Source of the DNA: Anastatus disparis
Taxonomy: Eukaryota; Arthropoda; Insecta; Hymenoptera; Eupelmidae
NCBI GenBank assembly: GCA_017163975.1
Contig: JAFFSR010000315.1
Coordinates: forward strand, 806,001 to 870,000
Length of the DNA stretch: 64,000 nt
Reading direction: 5' to 3'
The notes below the pieces were generated by a model. The model did not search any database, was not told where the DNA came from, and saw nothing but the letters and a program-made list of their open reading frames with translations. Positions 42,240 through 54,739 of the stretch are shown one piece after another. The position numbers were made by a program, and so were the translations under genes. Each line of letters starts with the position of its first letter. The stretch's first letter is position 1.

Positions 42240-42365
42240 TGTAACGTCAAAATGTTAAGAATTTAATAGCAAGATTGGCAAACTTAAAATTTATAGTTAA
42301 TTTTCGTGTTATTACTCGATCTTACCTTATTACTTTTTTACTAGAATATATATATATATATATAT
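42240..42365 (-). repeat. 3' LTR (reverse-strand element), left fragment
   Basis: Matches 57140-57270 of the other LTR up to the TA microsatellite, where the 10-kb transposon interrupts it. The rest of this LTR resumes at 52386. Confidence 0.88.
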
Positions 42366-43443
42366 GGGTCAAAATAACATCTTTTTATAAAAGTGTGCGC
42401 ATGTGGATCACCGATTTTGCTGATTTTGAGATATGTTTTAGTATTATTAAAGTTAGGAATCTGTGCAAAATTTCAGCTCTCTAAGTGCAAAACTCGCCGA
42501 AATATGGCCTTTCAAAGGTCAAAAACTCCGCTTTTTTCGGCTGTTTTTCACTCTTTTTCAAAATTCTGCCAAGACTCGAGTTTTTAACATATTTTAATTC
42601 GGCAGGCGGCAATTTCTTCGTTTTTATGTTAATTTTAAATTTTCGTAATTATATTTTTAAAAAATTCTAATCAGGCTTCTGAAAACTCTTAGAATAAAAT
42701 ACTGATTTTTGACATTTTTGACAATTTTTAAACAGCTGTAACTCATTTGAATTTTGATATTTTTAAATTATCAAAATTTTGTTTTATTGGTCAAAAAGAA
42801 AGCGTTAATTTGCATTTTTAAATTTTCAAAAAGGTTTAAAATTGACGGAGATATAAAGGTTTAAAGTTTGCAAAATTTCTAAAATATACATTTTTTACAA
42901 AATTTAGATCATTGTAACTCTGGCCGGACAACTTCAAATTCACTAAATCTTACAAGAAAACTTTCTATAAGTCACGTAAAATGAGGCCAAATAGGCCTGG
43001 TCAATGGTATCCTACGATTTTACTATTATTTGAACCTCTCATAATTCAGTATTTTGCTTCACAAGTAAATCAATACACCCAGCTGTTGCGTCTTCTACTC
43101 ATAAATGCGAAAACCTTAAAAGATTCAACAGGCTATAAATTATGAAATGAGCGATAAAAAACTTGATTTTATGCTTGAGTATAGGTCTCTAGGTCGTTTA
43201 GAATAAAAGTTATAACAGTTTGAGAATTTTTTATTTCTCAAGGTATCAAATCCGTGAACGCTTACTCTAGCCGATTTTTAGATTGGTCTTAAATTTCCTA
43301 TAACTTAATTTCTATGATACTTCAGGACTCTTATTGAAGCTCTAATTAAAAATTATTGCTTGTAATTTCAATATCTTTGATGAAGTATAAATGTAAGTCT
43401 GCTAACATCTAAAATAAACAACTTTATTTTTTTCTTATAACAT
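42366..43443 (+). repeat. Left TIR of the 10-kb transposon
   Basis: About 1,078 bp, inverted match to 51308-52385. The open frames of 60-84 codons inside it are mirrored in the right TIR and look like chance frames. The matching breaks off at ttataacat (43443). Confidence 0.9.
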
Positions 43444-43451
43444 CGTTAAGT

Positions 43452-44281
43452 CCCTATTGAAAATAATGACGTCTTTTAAAGACGTCTTTAGAAGACGTCT
43501 TTTAAAGACGTCTTTAAAAGACGTCTTTGGATGTGTCTGGATTTGTAACAAAAAAAGACGTCTTTTAAAGACGTCTTTGGATGTGTCTGGATTTGTAACA
43601 AAAAAAGACGTCTTTAAAAGACGTCTTTGAAAGACGTCTTTTAATAACGTCATAAGTCACAAGAGAAAATTCAAAAGTAGTTAAACTACAGGATAATAAT
43701 TATTTTTTTATTTTTCATTAAAACCTACAAAAATACCTCTATTCATTAGTCGAAATAGAGTGTGAGAAAACTATCATTATTTTAGATCAAACGAAACTGT
43801 CAGTTTATATGCTCTGAACGGTCTTATTCTTTTCGTGCGCATTCGCTTACCATAAAGGAATCAATCGCTAAAAAGCGCGGTAGCCCTCTAACGAGCAATC
43901 ATCAGTACTATTATACAAATTGATATGAATGTATATAATAGTACTAATGATTGCTCGTTAGAGGGCTACCGCGTTTTTTAGCGATTGATTCTTTATGGTA
44001 AGCAAATGCGCACGAAAAGAATAAGACAGTTCAGAGCATATAAACTGACAGTTTCGTTTGATCTAAAATAATGATAGTTTTCTCACACTCTATTTCAACT
44101 GATGAATAGAGGTATTTTTGTAGGTTTTAATGAAAAATAAAAAAATAATTATTATCCTGTAGTTTAACTACTTTTGAATTTTCTCTTGTGACTTATGACG
44201 TTATTAAAAGACGTCTTTTAAAGACGTCTTTTTTTGTTCCAAATCCAGACACGTCCAAAGACGTCATTATTTTCAATAGGG
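43452..44281. repeat. 830-bp near-perfect fold-back with AAAGACGTCTTT units
   Basis: Outer ends ccctattgaaaataatgacg (43452) and the inverse cgtcattattttcaataggg (to 44281). The arms of about 400 bp are nearly identical; the centre is at about 43925. The outer zones consist of repeated palindromes aaagacgtcttt, with more copies in the left arm. No coding. Confidence 0.88.
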
Positions 44282-44612
44282 GTATCAGCTATTACTTTAA
44301 TTGAGTGTGACATCTTTACCGACGACTATCATATCTGTGTGATTTAATATTTCATATAAAAAAATTGAAGTAACAGCTGATACTCAAGTAATGATACTTA
44401 AGTTCCAAGTGATACTCAATACTCAAGTCATGACTATAAATTCGAGCCCTACTCTCACCTTGTGAATTTTCATACCTGTTTATACGATCGTGTACTAAAT
44501 AAAACTAGAATGAACGTCTATGTTACTTTCGATTGTTGTTTTTTAAAATAGCAATTATTACTTTTACTCATAGTAAATAAATGGGAAAAAATAAACAAGA
44601 AGTTTTTTAAAT

Positions 44613-47600
44613 ATGGCTTTAAATTGCTATATTGCAAAACTATTAGTACATGAAACTGAAAAATGTATCAGTGATTCTTATACACAAAATAATACTTTAA
44701 AAAATATAGATTCTTTTAGCAAAGATGACTTAAAATATTTGAGTTACCGTGTTCCTGGTTTTAAAATTGATTGCAATGATGTAATTTGCACTCACCATGC
44801 TGATAAATATTTAAGACATTATTCAATGAAACAAAAAAAATGTTGCGACCCATTCAACAAACATGCAGTGAATGTGAAAATTCATTTGAATGTATTAAGT
44901 CTTCAGGATTGTGAAAGTTTTGAAAAAATTCTAAACATTAGATTAATCCCAGGGCAAAAAATATGTCGTAATTGTTATAGAAAAATAAAGACTGCAATAT
45001 TAAACTATGGTAAGCAAAATAACTATTGCCGTGATCCCTTTAAAAGACACAGAAATCCAGTGAATAATTTTCTGAAAATAGTAGATGAAAATATATCTGT
45101 AAAATTTGCAGTAGCCTGCAGCGATATTGAATTGTTATCAGGTGTCACAGTATGTTCCTCTTGTTATAACAGAATCCAGTCAATAGTATCAGAGTTCGAA
45201 ACACAACAAAATATAAAATCTGATGTGAAAGCTACTGCGACTCAAAGCAGCGAAAGTAATAGTGAATCATTAGCAAGTTTACAAAACTCTGAGAACTTCA
45301 TATCTACAAGTCAAAATGCAAAAAATTTAGATTCACTTTATGCAATGTTTAATATTTCACCTATAGATAAAAATAAATTAACGCTTGATAGATTGAAAAA
45401 TAAAGCATTAGATGCATTACAATGTATTGTTGGCGAAATTACCACTACAATGTGTAAAGTATATGATATTGAATTACCAAATTTTTCAAATTTAAATGAA
45501 ATTCATCAGGATTCAGTAGCGTTTAAAGCATTTATCAAGAACTCAGTGAATTATTATAATTTAGCATCTAATACTAATAAAAAAATAAAAATTTTAAGCT
45601 TGATGCCATATGATTGGAGTTATAAAATGGTTAATCAATATTTTGACTGTTCTCGTTATTTTTATAATGAAGTAGTGAAACTACGAGAAAATGAAGGTAA
45701 ATATTTGAATATCACATTGATAATAATATAATAATCACTATAATAATATTATAACAGTAATAATAATAATCACATTATTAATGTTAAATAGATTCAGGAT
45801 TCATAACAAAAATAATAATTGTAAAAATTAAATTTTAATTAATAAATGCAATAATTAAAATATATTTTATCTAGTTCTGTTTCCTTAAAAAAATACAAAA
45901 AATGACTAGTTTATAGTTATCACAGGAAAGTGTTAGTAATCAATGATTGTGATATACTAATAAATAAAAATAAATTATAAATTTAATACTAAAATAATTA
46001 ATGAATTTTTTCGTTCAAATTTATCTGGAGAATTTTTATTACAAAAACTTTTTATTAAAACCAATGATCAAATATTGCAGTATAATACACAATATTTCAT
46101 TTCTACTATTATAAAAAAAATTTAATGAACTAATCATAGTAATTAAAATCCATACAATGTTTAAAATGCACATTGGAAGCATTATTTAATCATAATTTTT
46201 TAGAAATTGAAAATTTTGTATCTGTGGCATTTCATGTCAACTCACCTGGTCAAAGAATAAAAATCGCTAAAAATCTGAAAATATTTTCTATTTGATACCC
46301 AAAATATACAAAAAAAATTTTTAGAGGCTTAGGTCCAAGAGGTCAAGAGCTAAAGGTCATGAAATTTTGGGATTTTTTGAATTTTTTTGTTAAATTATCA
46401 TCTTTGATATTTTTTTATTCAAAAACTAACGATCTTAGGAAAAAATGTATAAATAAATTTTTTGTTGGAAATTATGTGTAGAAACTGTACAAATTTTTCC
46501 CAATTCCAGAGTGGCTATCTTCTGATTGGTCCATTATATATTTGCATATAATTTTAAATTACTCGAGTTCGCCCAGATTCATTTTATTCATTTAGCATTA
46601 AAAAGTTGCATTATATATTGACCTTTGACTGAAATTTTTCCTCATGTGCGAAAAGTTCTCTGTAAGCAGCTATGGAACTTTCAATTTTTCCAAAAATAAT
46701 GTTTTCAGTGATATTGAAAATTTTTATTTGAAATTTGCTCTCAACACTCTTGATAATTCTTAATTATTAATATGATAATTATTTTGATATTGTTATTATA
46801 TTTTAAAATTTTATTATATTTTAACAATTTGAATCTTATTCAATGCAGAATTAAGCTAAATTAATAACTGTACATTCACATAATAAAAATCCACTTATAA
46901 GTTTAAAGTCAAAGTACACTGAACAAAGAATTATTAAATTATTTCACAGTTGCATTCCACATTGCTATTTAATTAATATTAAATAGAAAAATTGTGAACT
47001 CACAATACACTAAACAATCAAGTTTAAAATACACAACAGAAATCTATAGAAAGAAAGCGAACAAGTTATTCAGCTTGATAACTTTTAAGTTATAAATAAA
47101 AATTAATTTTTCTGTTTAAATAAGCTGAGGTTGAAGTGATAATCCCAAAAATATCAGCAGAACCTACTGATTTATCTTACAGATTTATTGATACTGTTCA
47201 CTGTTGAGTGTGAGGCAGCATCTATAATTGTATACTTAATAAATAGCTGTAAAAGTTATTGATTTTTTAATTCTCTTGGTGTATTTAGTACAATGTTTGT
47301 AAATATGCAGACAAGAGCAAGGTCCTTTGTCTTGTTCAATTTCAGAATAAATTCCAAATTGGTGTGATAAAACTTTATGAAAGACATAGTCTAAGTATCA
47401 CATACAAGTAGCTTTTTAATGGCAAAATTAAGAATTTATATAATATAATTATAAAATCATTGCATTGTTTGAAATTTTTAATTTAATCAATATTTCTATT
47501 TTTATTCTTTGAAATGCTTTATGATATAAATTTAAATTATAAATACGGTTGAAGTTATCAATTTTAAATTCACAAATATATTTATGAAAATATAATTTTA

Positions 47601-50206
47601 TTATCAAAGCAGAAGATTCCAGTCAAATTGAGTCGCAAACAATAATTTTTAATAAAATCTTTCGAATTTGTATTGTGTACTTGAAATAAAAATAAAAAAT
47701 ATGAGATTATATAATGATATAAATAAAATTTATTTACCATAAATTTAATATTAATTCAATAGCAGTTTGGAATGCAACTGTAAAATAATGAAATAATTTT
47801 TCGTTCAGTGTGCTTTGACTTTCAACTAAGTGGCCTTTAATCTAATTGAGTGGATTTTGATTATGCGGTTGTGCAGTTATTGATTTAGCTTAATTCTGCA
47901 CGAATCGAGATTAAAATTGTTAAAATATAATAACATTTCAAAATATAATAATAATATTAAAATAATTATCATATTAATAATTAAGAATTATCAAGAGTGT
48001 CGAGGGAAAATTTCCAATAAAAATTTTCAATAACACTGAAAACATTATTTTTGGAAAAATTAAAAGTTTGATAGCTGCTTACAGAGACATTTTCCACATG
48101 GGGGAAAATTTCAGTTAAAAGTCTATATATAATGCAACTTTTTAATGCCAAATGAGTAAAATGAACCTGGACGAACTCGAGTAATTTAAAATTATATGCA
48201 ATTATATAACGGATCAATCAGAAGATAGCAACTCTGGAATTGGGAAAAATTTGAACAGTTTCTACACATAATGTCCAACAAAAAATGTCTCGATACTTTT
48301 TTTCAAAGACCCTTAGTTTTTGAATAACAAAATATCAAAGATGATAATTTAACAAAAAAATTCAAAAAATCCCAAAATTTCATGATCTCTTGCTCTTGAC
48401 CTCTTTGACCTAGACCTCTTAAAATTGTTTTGTATACTTTGAGTATCAAATATAACATATTTCCAGATTTTCAGCGATTTTTATTTTTTGACCAGGTGAA
48501 TTGACATGAAATGCCCCATCTATATAAAATGATGTATATAATAAAATTCTATTTTATCATAGGGCCAATGTCACGTTCCAGAAAGTTATACACTCGCGTT
48601 CCTGATGAAGTAAAAAAGGAAATCATTGAATACTATAAAAATGATTGCAATAGTCGTCCATGCAGTGGGATGAAGGAATGTGTTATGCAAAAAGTTCCTA
48701 ATGCTAAATCGATTCCAGTACCAAAGAGACTTTTGATGTATGATACTAGAGATCTATACAATAATTGGTTACAGGAGAAAACGTGTGAAGAGAAACCATG
48801 TTTTTCATTCTTTGCATCTTTGCGCCCTAAAGAATGTGTATCAGCTGGAAGCCCTGGAACGCACACAGTTTGTGTATGCGAGTTACATCAAAATGTTAAA
48901 TTAAGATTATCTGCTTGGAATAGAAAAATAAACTATAGACTGCTTATAGATGAAGCCGTTTGCTCTATTGATAACAAAAATTGCATGCTGCATCAAACAT
49001 GTACAATGTGTCCAGGGCGCAATGCAATTTTTCAATACTTATCCAATGCGCAAGATAATTTGTCAATACTTTCTACTTGCATCTGTTTTAAAAAATGGGA
49101 AACTATCAAGACAAGTGCAGGAAAAGAAGGAGCTCAATTTAGTAAAACAGTTCTCAATGACTTGGAAGAACCTCGTGATGAGTTCTTAAATAAACTTGTA
49201 GAGGATATTTATAAATTAATGCCTCACAATTTTGTTAGTGAGAATCAAAAAATATTCCTCAAAGCATGCAAATCATATTTAGACAAAAACACCTGTCTGA
49301 TCTTAATGGATTTTTCAGAAAATTTTGCTTTTATCTGTCAAGATTCGACTCAGGGCTATTATTATAATAATAGTCAAGCCACTGTACACCCTTTTGCTGT
49401 ATATTACAAGGATGAAGCGTCTGAAGAACTGAAGATTTTAAATTTCTGTGTAATATCAGATTGTACAAAACATACAGCGGTTGCAGTTAATATATTTCAA
49501 GAAAGAGTTTTAGAAAAACTCAAGGAGCTTCTTCCTTGGATAAAAAATATTATATATTTCTCAGACGGAGCACCTACCCAGTACAAAAACAAGTAAATAT
49601 ATATTTATTTTCATAATTTTATTTATCAATAAGTAATAGAATTTTGAAAAAAGTAAAATATTATTTATTTTTCATCCAAGTTCATTAGTTTATAAAAATA
49701 AAAAATGTTTTAGGAATCATTTCATCAATTTATGCCATCATGAAGAAGATTTTAGGTTCAAAGTTATATCTCATAATTTTTCAGCAACAAGTCACGGCAA
49801 AAATGTATGTGATGGAATTGGTGTCACTGTTAAGAAATTGACAAGAAGAGCTTCATTACAAAGACCTATCAATAATCAAATACAAACTGCAAGGCAAATG
49901 TTTGATTATTGTCAAGATAATATTTCAGGAATAAGGTAAAAAAATTACTAATTCTGTTACTAACAATTTATAATTGTTTTGATATTTATTCTTGTTATAG
50001 TAATAAATAATTTATTTGATAGATTTCTTTATGTTAATCAACAAGATGTTGAAGCAAGGGATCGAAAACTTCATTCTCGCTTTCAGGCAGCTCGAAGAAT
50101 TAGTGACACTAGAATTCATCACTATTTTGAGCCAATCAGCCAATCTCGTATGAAAATTAAAATTTTCTCTGCTGATGATGAATTCGCATTAGTTAATATT
50201 GCATAA
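44613..50206 (+). CDS. Four-exon transposase-like protein, 839 aa
   Basis: Exons 44613-45696, 48563-49592, 49714-49935 and 50023-50206 have GT/AG borders and total 2,520 bp, an exact multiple of three ending in TAA. Exon 1 encodes paired cysteine motifs (CRNCYRKIK, CSSCYNRI). Exon 2 has SRPCSGMKEC, HTVCVCELHQNVKLRL, a Cys-rich cluster CMLHQTCTMCPG, then LILMDFSENF (D611) and FSDGAPTQYKN (D696). Exon 3 has ATSHGKNVCDGIG. The two acidic motifs within a conserved block suggest a DDE/D-type, RNase-H-fold transposase. The block resembles a large group of unnamed animal proteins; I cannot name the superfamily. Being the only gene between the TIRs, it should mobilise the element. Confidence 0.7.
46226..48515. 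mobile_element. 2.29-kb inverted-repeat element in transposase intron 1
   Basis: Begins ggcatttcatgtcaactcac and ends gtgaattgacatgaaatgcc. Arms of about 770 bp (46226-47000; about 47725-48515) are diverged inverted copies, with a middle segment of about 720 bp. No gene recognised. Its right end lies 47 bp before the splice acceptor of exon 2. The arms are more diverged from each other than the outer TIRs are. Confidence 0.8.
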
Positions 50207-50919
50207 AGTAAATAGTAATTCCAAAAATATTTTCCAAAATTCAAAATATAGTTTATTCAAATAGTAGGATAAACTATATTTTTAATTCAGCATAAGCTTT
50301 CGTTTTATTCTTTATTCACTTGATTTTTTATCATTTTTAGATAACTATTTATAAGGCTAGCCAACTTTAAGTGTGTTACTATGCTTCATTTGATTATTTA
50401 GAAATTTAAATGATTTCCCAATCCAGTGTGAAAATTTTGAAAGTACTAATATCTATTAAAAGTTATGAAAAGATATTAGAGAATATCAGTGTGCATCAAA
50501 GAAAGTGGTTTTGAGTGGGGTTTTGCACATTTAAATATACATCAATACCTTCTAATCCTCTTTTAAAATTTGGTATCAAATAAAATGTTTATATTTTTAT
50601 AACGGACATATTTTAATACATTTTGATACCTTTATACCTACATCGATGTCATTTTATGAATTTAAAAAAACTGCTTTACAAAATATTTCTAAAAAGAAAA
50701 TCCGAAATTATGTAGTGCATTATGTTATATTTTAATACCTTTTAAAACTTTTTATACTTGTTACATCTTTTGATTATTCTTATGAGATAAATTTAGTCAT
50801 GGATCTAATCCTATTGCAGAGTGTAAAATAATTTAGTAAAAAAACTATTTGAATTATTTTAAAATAAGACTAGAAAGAATTCGTCAACCGACTCCTGAGT
50901 CTTTTTATAATATAAACCT
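50207..50919. other. 3' region after the transposase gene, no gene
   Basis: AT-rich with irregular repeats of aatacctttt-like phrases at 50550-50770. No coding. Confidence 0.45.
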
Positions 50920-51250
50920 TTCAAAATTCAGAATATTGCTTCTCAAGTAAGCCAACACTTTCACCTTTTGTGGCGTTTTTAAAAAAATTTGAGAGCCCTA
51001 GGAGATTCTACACGTCATAAATTATTAAAGTAGATAGCAAAAGCTATTATTCAAGCTTTGATGAAAGTCTCTAGGTGGTTTAGAACGAAAGTTAAAACAG
51101 TTAACGATTTTTATAAACTGAAGGTAATAAATCCGTGAACGTTCATTTTATCCGACTTTGAAATTGGTCTCAACTTATTTATAACTCCGGCTTTGTATCA
51201 GCTAGTAATTCACCAAAAATCAAATTGAACGTCTTCTCTTACAGTTTTAT
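50920..51250 (+). repeat. Diverged extra copy of the inner TIR half
   Basis: The phrases aattcagaatattgcttctc, aagtctctaggtggtttaga and ataaatccgtgaacg parallel the left TIR at about 43040-43260 in the same orientation and order. It therefore faces the adjacent right TIR as an inverted, more diverged copy. Confidence 0.75.
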
Positions 51251-51307
51251 CATCTTGGATAAAACTTTTTTTAGTCAAGTTTAATGTGCCAACAGCATCG
51301 CGAAATA

Positions 51308-52385
51308 ATGTTATAAGAAAAAAATAAAGTTGTTTATTTTAGATGTTAGCAGACTTACATTTATACTTCATCAAAGATATTGAAATTACAAGCAATAATT
51401 TTTAATTAGAGCTTCAATAAGAGTCCTGAAGTATCATAGAAATTAAGTTATAGGAAATTTAAGACCAATCTAAAAATCGGCTAGAGTAAGCGTTCACGGA
51501 TTTGATACCTTGAGAAATAAAAAATTCTCAAACTGTTATAACTTTTATTCTAAACGACCTAGAGACCTATACTCAAGCATAAAATCAAGTTTTTTATCGC
51601 TCATTTCATAATTTATAGCCTGTTGAATCTTTTAAGGTTTTCGCATTTATGAGTAGAAGACGCAACAGCTGAGTGTATTGATTTACTTGTGAAGCAAAAT
51701 ACTGAATTATGAGAGGTTCAAATAATAGTAAAATCGTAGGATACCATTGATCAGGCCTATTTGGCCTCATTTTACGTGACTTATAGAAAGTTTTCTTGTA
51801 AGATTTAGTGAATTTGAAGTTGTCCGGCCAGAGTTACAATGATCTAAATTTTGTAAAAAATGTATATTTTAGAAATTTTGCAAACTTTAAACCTTTGTAT
51901 CTCCGTCAATTTTAAACTTTTTTGAAAATTTAAAAATGCAAATTAAAGCTTTCTTTTTGACCAATAAAACAAAATTTTGATAATTTAAAAATATCAAAAT
52001 TCAAATGAGTTACAGCTGTTTAAAAATTGTCAAAAATGTCAAAAATCAGTATTTTATTCTAAGAGTTTTCAGAAGCCTGATTAGAATTTTTTAAAAATAT
52101 AATTACGAAAATTTAAAATTAACATAAAAACGAAGAAATTGCCGCCTGCCGAATTAAAATATGTTAAAAACTCGAGTCTTGGCAGAATTTTGAAAAAGAG
52201 TGAAAAACAGCCGAAAAAAGCGGAGTTTTTGACCTTTGAAAGGCCATATTTCGGCGAGTTTTGCACTTAGAGAGCTGAAATTTTGCACAGATTCCTAACT
52301 TTAATAATACTAAAACATATCTCAAAATCAGCAAAATCGGTGATCCACATGCGCACACTTTTATAAAAAGATGTTATTTTGACCC
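51308..52385 (-). repeat. Right TIR of the 10-kb transposon
   Basis: Reverse complement of 42366-43443 with few differences seen by eye. Confidence 0.9.
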
Positions 52386-54553
52386 ATATGTATAACGATT
52401 ATTCTTTAAACAATAAATTTTAAGTAAGCAGCAAAAGAATGAGACCAATCTTGCCTTCTTCTGGTAAAGTTAGTATACTCGCCGACTTTACCACTCAGCA
52501 GTATCCGTTAGGTTCGTTTTTGAAGTCACATAAAATTTCTTTTGATAAATTTATATTTTTGACAGCACATATTAGCATGCAACATAACATTTAATTTAAG
52601 ATCCACATAAAATTGACATAAGGCGGTGTGTGAAATAAACAACACTAGATTTTATTTTGAGATGGTCATATATATGACGTCTTTTGAAAAATGGTTCTCA
52701 TTTATTTTTCTTTGAATACAGAATTCTTCATGATCTATCTACGTATATCAATCAAAAAAAAAATTATCTATTATTCATCTGTTATATAAAACAAATTTAT
52801 TTACTTGAAACTTTAACTAAAACCTCGAACAAAAATCTCAGATCAAATATTAAAACTGAATATAAAAAAAAATGACTAAAGCTTTAAAATGAAAAAATAA
52901 CAAAATAATATCTTTTAACTTTATATGAGAGGAAAAGACCACTCTCGATTCTTCTTGGCTTTTTATTTAAATAACTATATCGCTAAGTCTCAATATAAAT
53001 AGGTCGTGCGTATGATGTATTTATGACGTAACCTGTAACAAAAAAAATGGCCTTAATCCCTGGTGTACGATAACCGGTGCATCACCAGGCATAAAATGCT
53101 CGTGGTGTCCACTGGATAAGGGCAGTTTTTCAGCACCCTTTTACATCCATCACCATCAGGCTTTTGTGCAATGCGCAGCAGTTCTATGAGATCATAAAAC
53201 TACCACTCGGGGCTTTTCGGCCGAAGGCCTAGTCTTTCCCTTTATTAATACAAAATAAATATATCTTGGTTAATTGTATCGGTTAGTACACACTCATACA
53301 CTGTATTAACACTGATTCTATTTTTTATTCTTTATTGATTAATTCAAATAATCCTGCAATAAAGACACTTTATACGCAGGATTACTTATTGGATACAATA
53401 AAAAAATTATATGAATTCAATTTTCGTCGCGAGAAAAACAATAAAAAAAAAAAAGAATCTTAATTATTCTCTTAATATTTTAACCCTTGCTCAAATCTGA
53501 ACGATTGAAAGAACAAGGTAAGAAAGTAAAGAACTTTATTCTGTAAACAAAAAACAAAAATTATGTCTCTTTCTTACTTTATCAAAAAGAATAACTAAGT
53601 CTTAATCTATTCAGATTTACACTGTCGGCCGTACGAGAAAGAATAATACCGAGATCCTCGCGCTCCGTGAACCTGAGCTCACTGATCCCCTCTTCTCCGA
53701 TTAGTTATCCAGATAATTTGATTCATCTGGGCTGTCGTGTAGATATGCGCAGAGACCTCTTTGCATTTATTCCCAGCGTATCTAAATACCCCCATCTATA
53801 TACTATACTAGATAATAACTATTATGAAACTCCTTTTTTTTTATGTTAAGTTATTCAGAAAGAATGCATTATCTTGTAAAAAAAATTACATCATATAATT
53901 ATCCTGTTTTACTACTAAAATTTATTATTTAAGTTAATTAACCATGTTTCAGAGTCTTTTAAGTAGTTAGATATTCTGAAAGCCCCGTCTACGCTAGGAA
54001 TTCAAAATTATTTCAAACTGTATCTTTTTTTATAATAATGACTATATAAATCAATTAATTTGAGTTCTTAAAATTCTCGAATAATCAAAAATAATGTTCA
54101 TATTGAATTGTTTCTTTAATAACCCCTTTTTTTATTGAGTTAAATATTCGAAAAATTGATTGAATCAAGTGTAATGTTGTATCAATACGTTAGCATCGCA
54201 TCTCTTTGCCTCTCTCTCTTACCCATTATGAAAGACAAGGAGAGCTGTGTTTCACACTTGGCCCCTCGGCGAATGAGATTCGAACACGCGGACAGAGCCA
54301 ACGGCGGGCTTTTCGTTTAAATTTGAATTATTGTTACAATTAAAAAAATTTAATATTTTATTGAAAATCTTTTTATGGAAAATTCCGTTATCTATTTTTC
54401 AATGCTTTTTTATAAAAAATAAATTTTTCTAATTACTATATATATTTTTTTTTTCAAAAAAATATATTAATATCGTTCTACATTACCGACCGAATCTAAT
54501 GAAAAATTTTTCTATTCATTTTAATAATTCATATGCAATTCGGACTCGTTGCA
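52386..54553 (-). repeat. 3' LTR (reverse-strand element), main part
   Basis: Direct match to 57285-59457, including aatccctggtgtacgataac and ggggcttttcggccgaaggc. It ends at ttgca (54553), the start of the LTR on the reverse strand (tgcaacgag). Confidence 0.9.
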
Positions 54554-54570
54554 TAGTCCTCCCATTAAAA
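54554..54570 (-). other. Polypurine tract of the LTR element
   Basis: On the reverse strand, aatgggaggacta lies immediately before the 3' LTR start tgcaacgag. This is the expected position of the plus-strand primer. Confidence 0.6.
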
Positions 54571-54739
54571 TGATAGAAAAAATTTGCGTTAACCAGAAGA
54601 ACTACAAATCTGATCACACGCTGCCGCCCATCACTTGGCGTACTTTTTGCGTCCTCTACTGGTTAAATCCATAATCTAATGATTTTCTGATAATAACATT
54701 TTCTGTTGCTCGTTCGGTTCCGATCGCAAAACGACACCA

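Larger units (their letters stand above)
42366..52385 (+). mobile_element. 10,020-bp DNA transposon with ~1.08-kb TIRs
   Basis: Starts gggtcaaaataacatctttt and ends with its inverted copy gttattttgaccc. The TIRs (42366-43443, 51308-52385) are nearly identical. The uninterrupted LTR copy at 57140 shows that this element inserted into a TA microsatellite, so the target duplication is hidden (TA, TAT or ATAT all fit). It carries one four-exon transposase-like gene. A second, older inverted-repeat element lies in the first intron and a fold-back lies near the left TIR. The gene reads through in frame, so the copy may be autonomous. Superfamily not assigned. Confidence 0.88.

Noticed and set aside
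42275..42670. Frames of 61-69 codons in the TIR
   Set aside because: The same frames occur mirrored at 52081-52358 and overlap one another; they follow from the TIR duplication.
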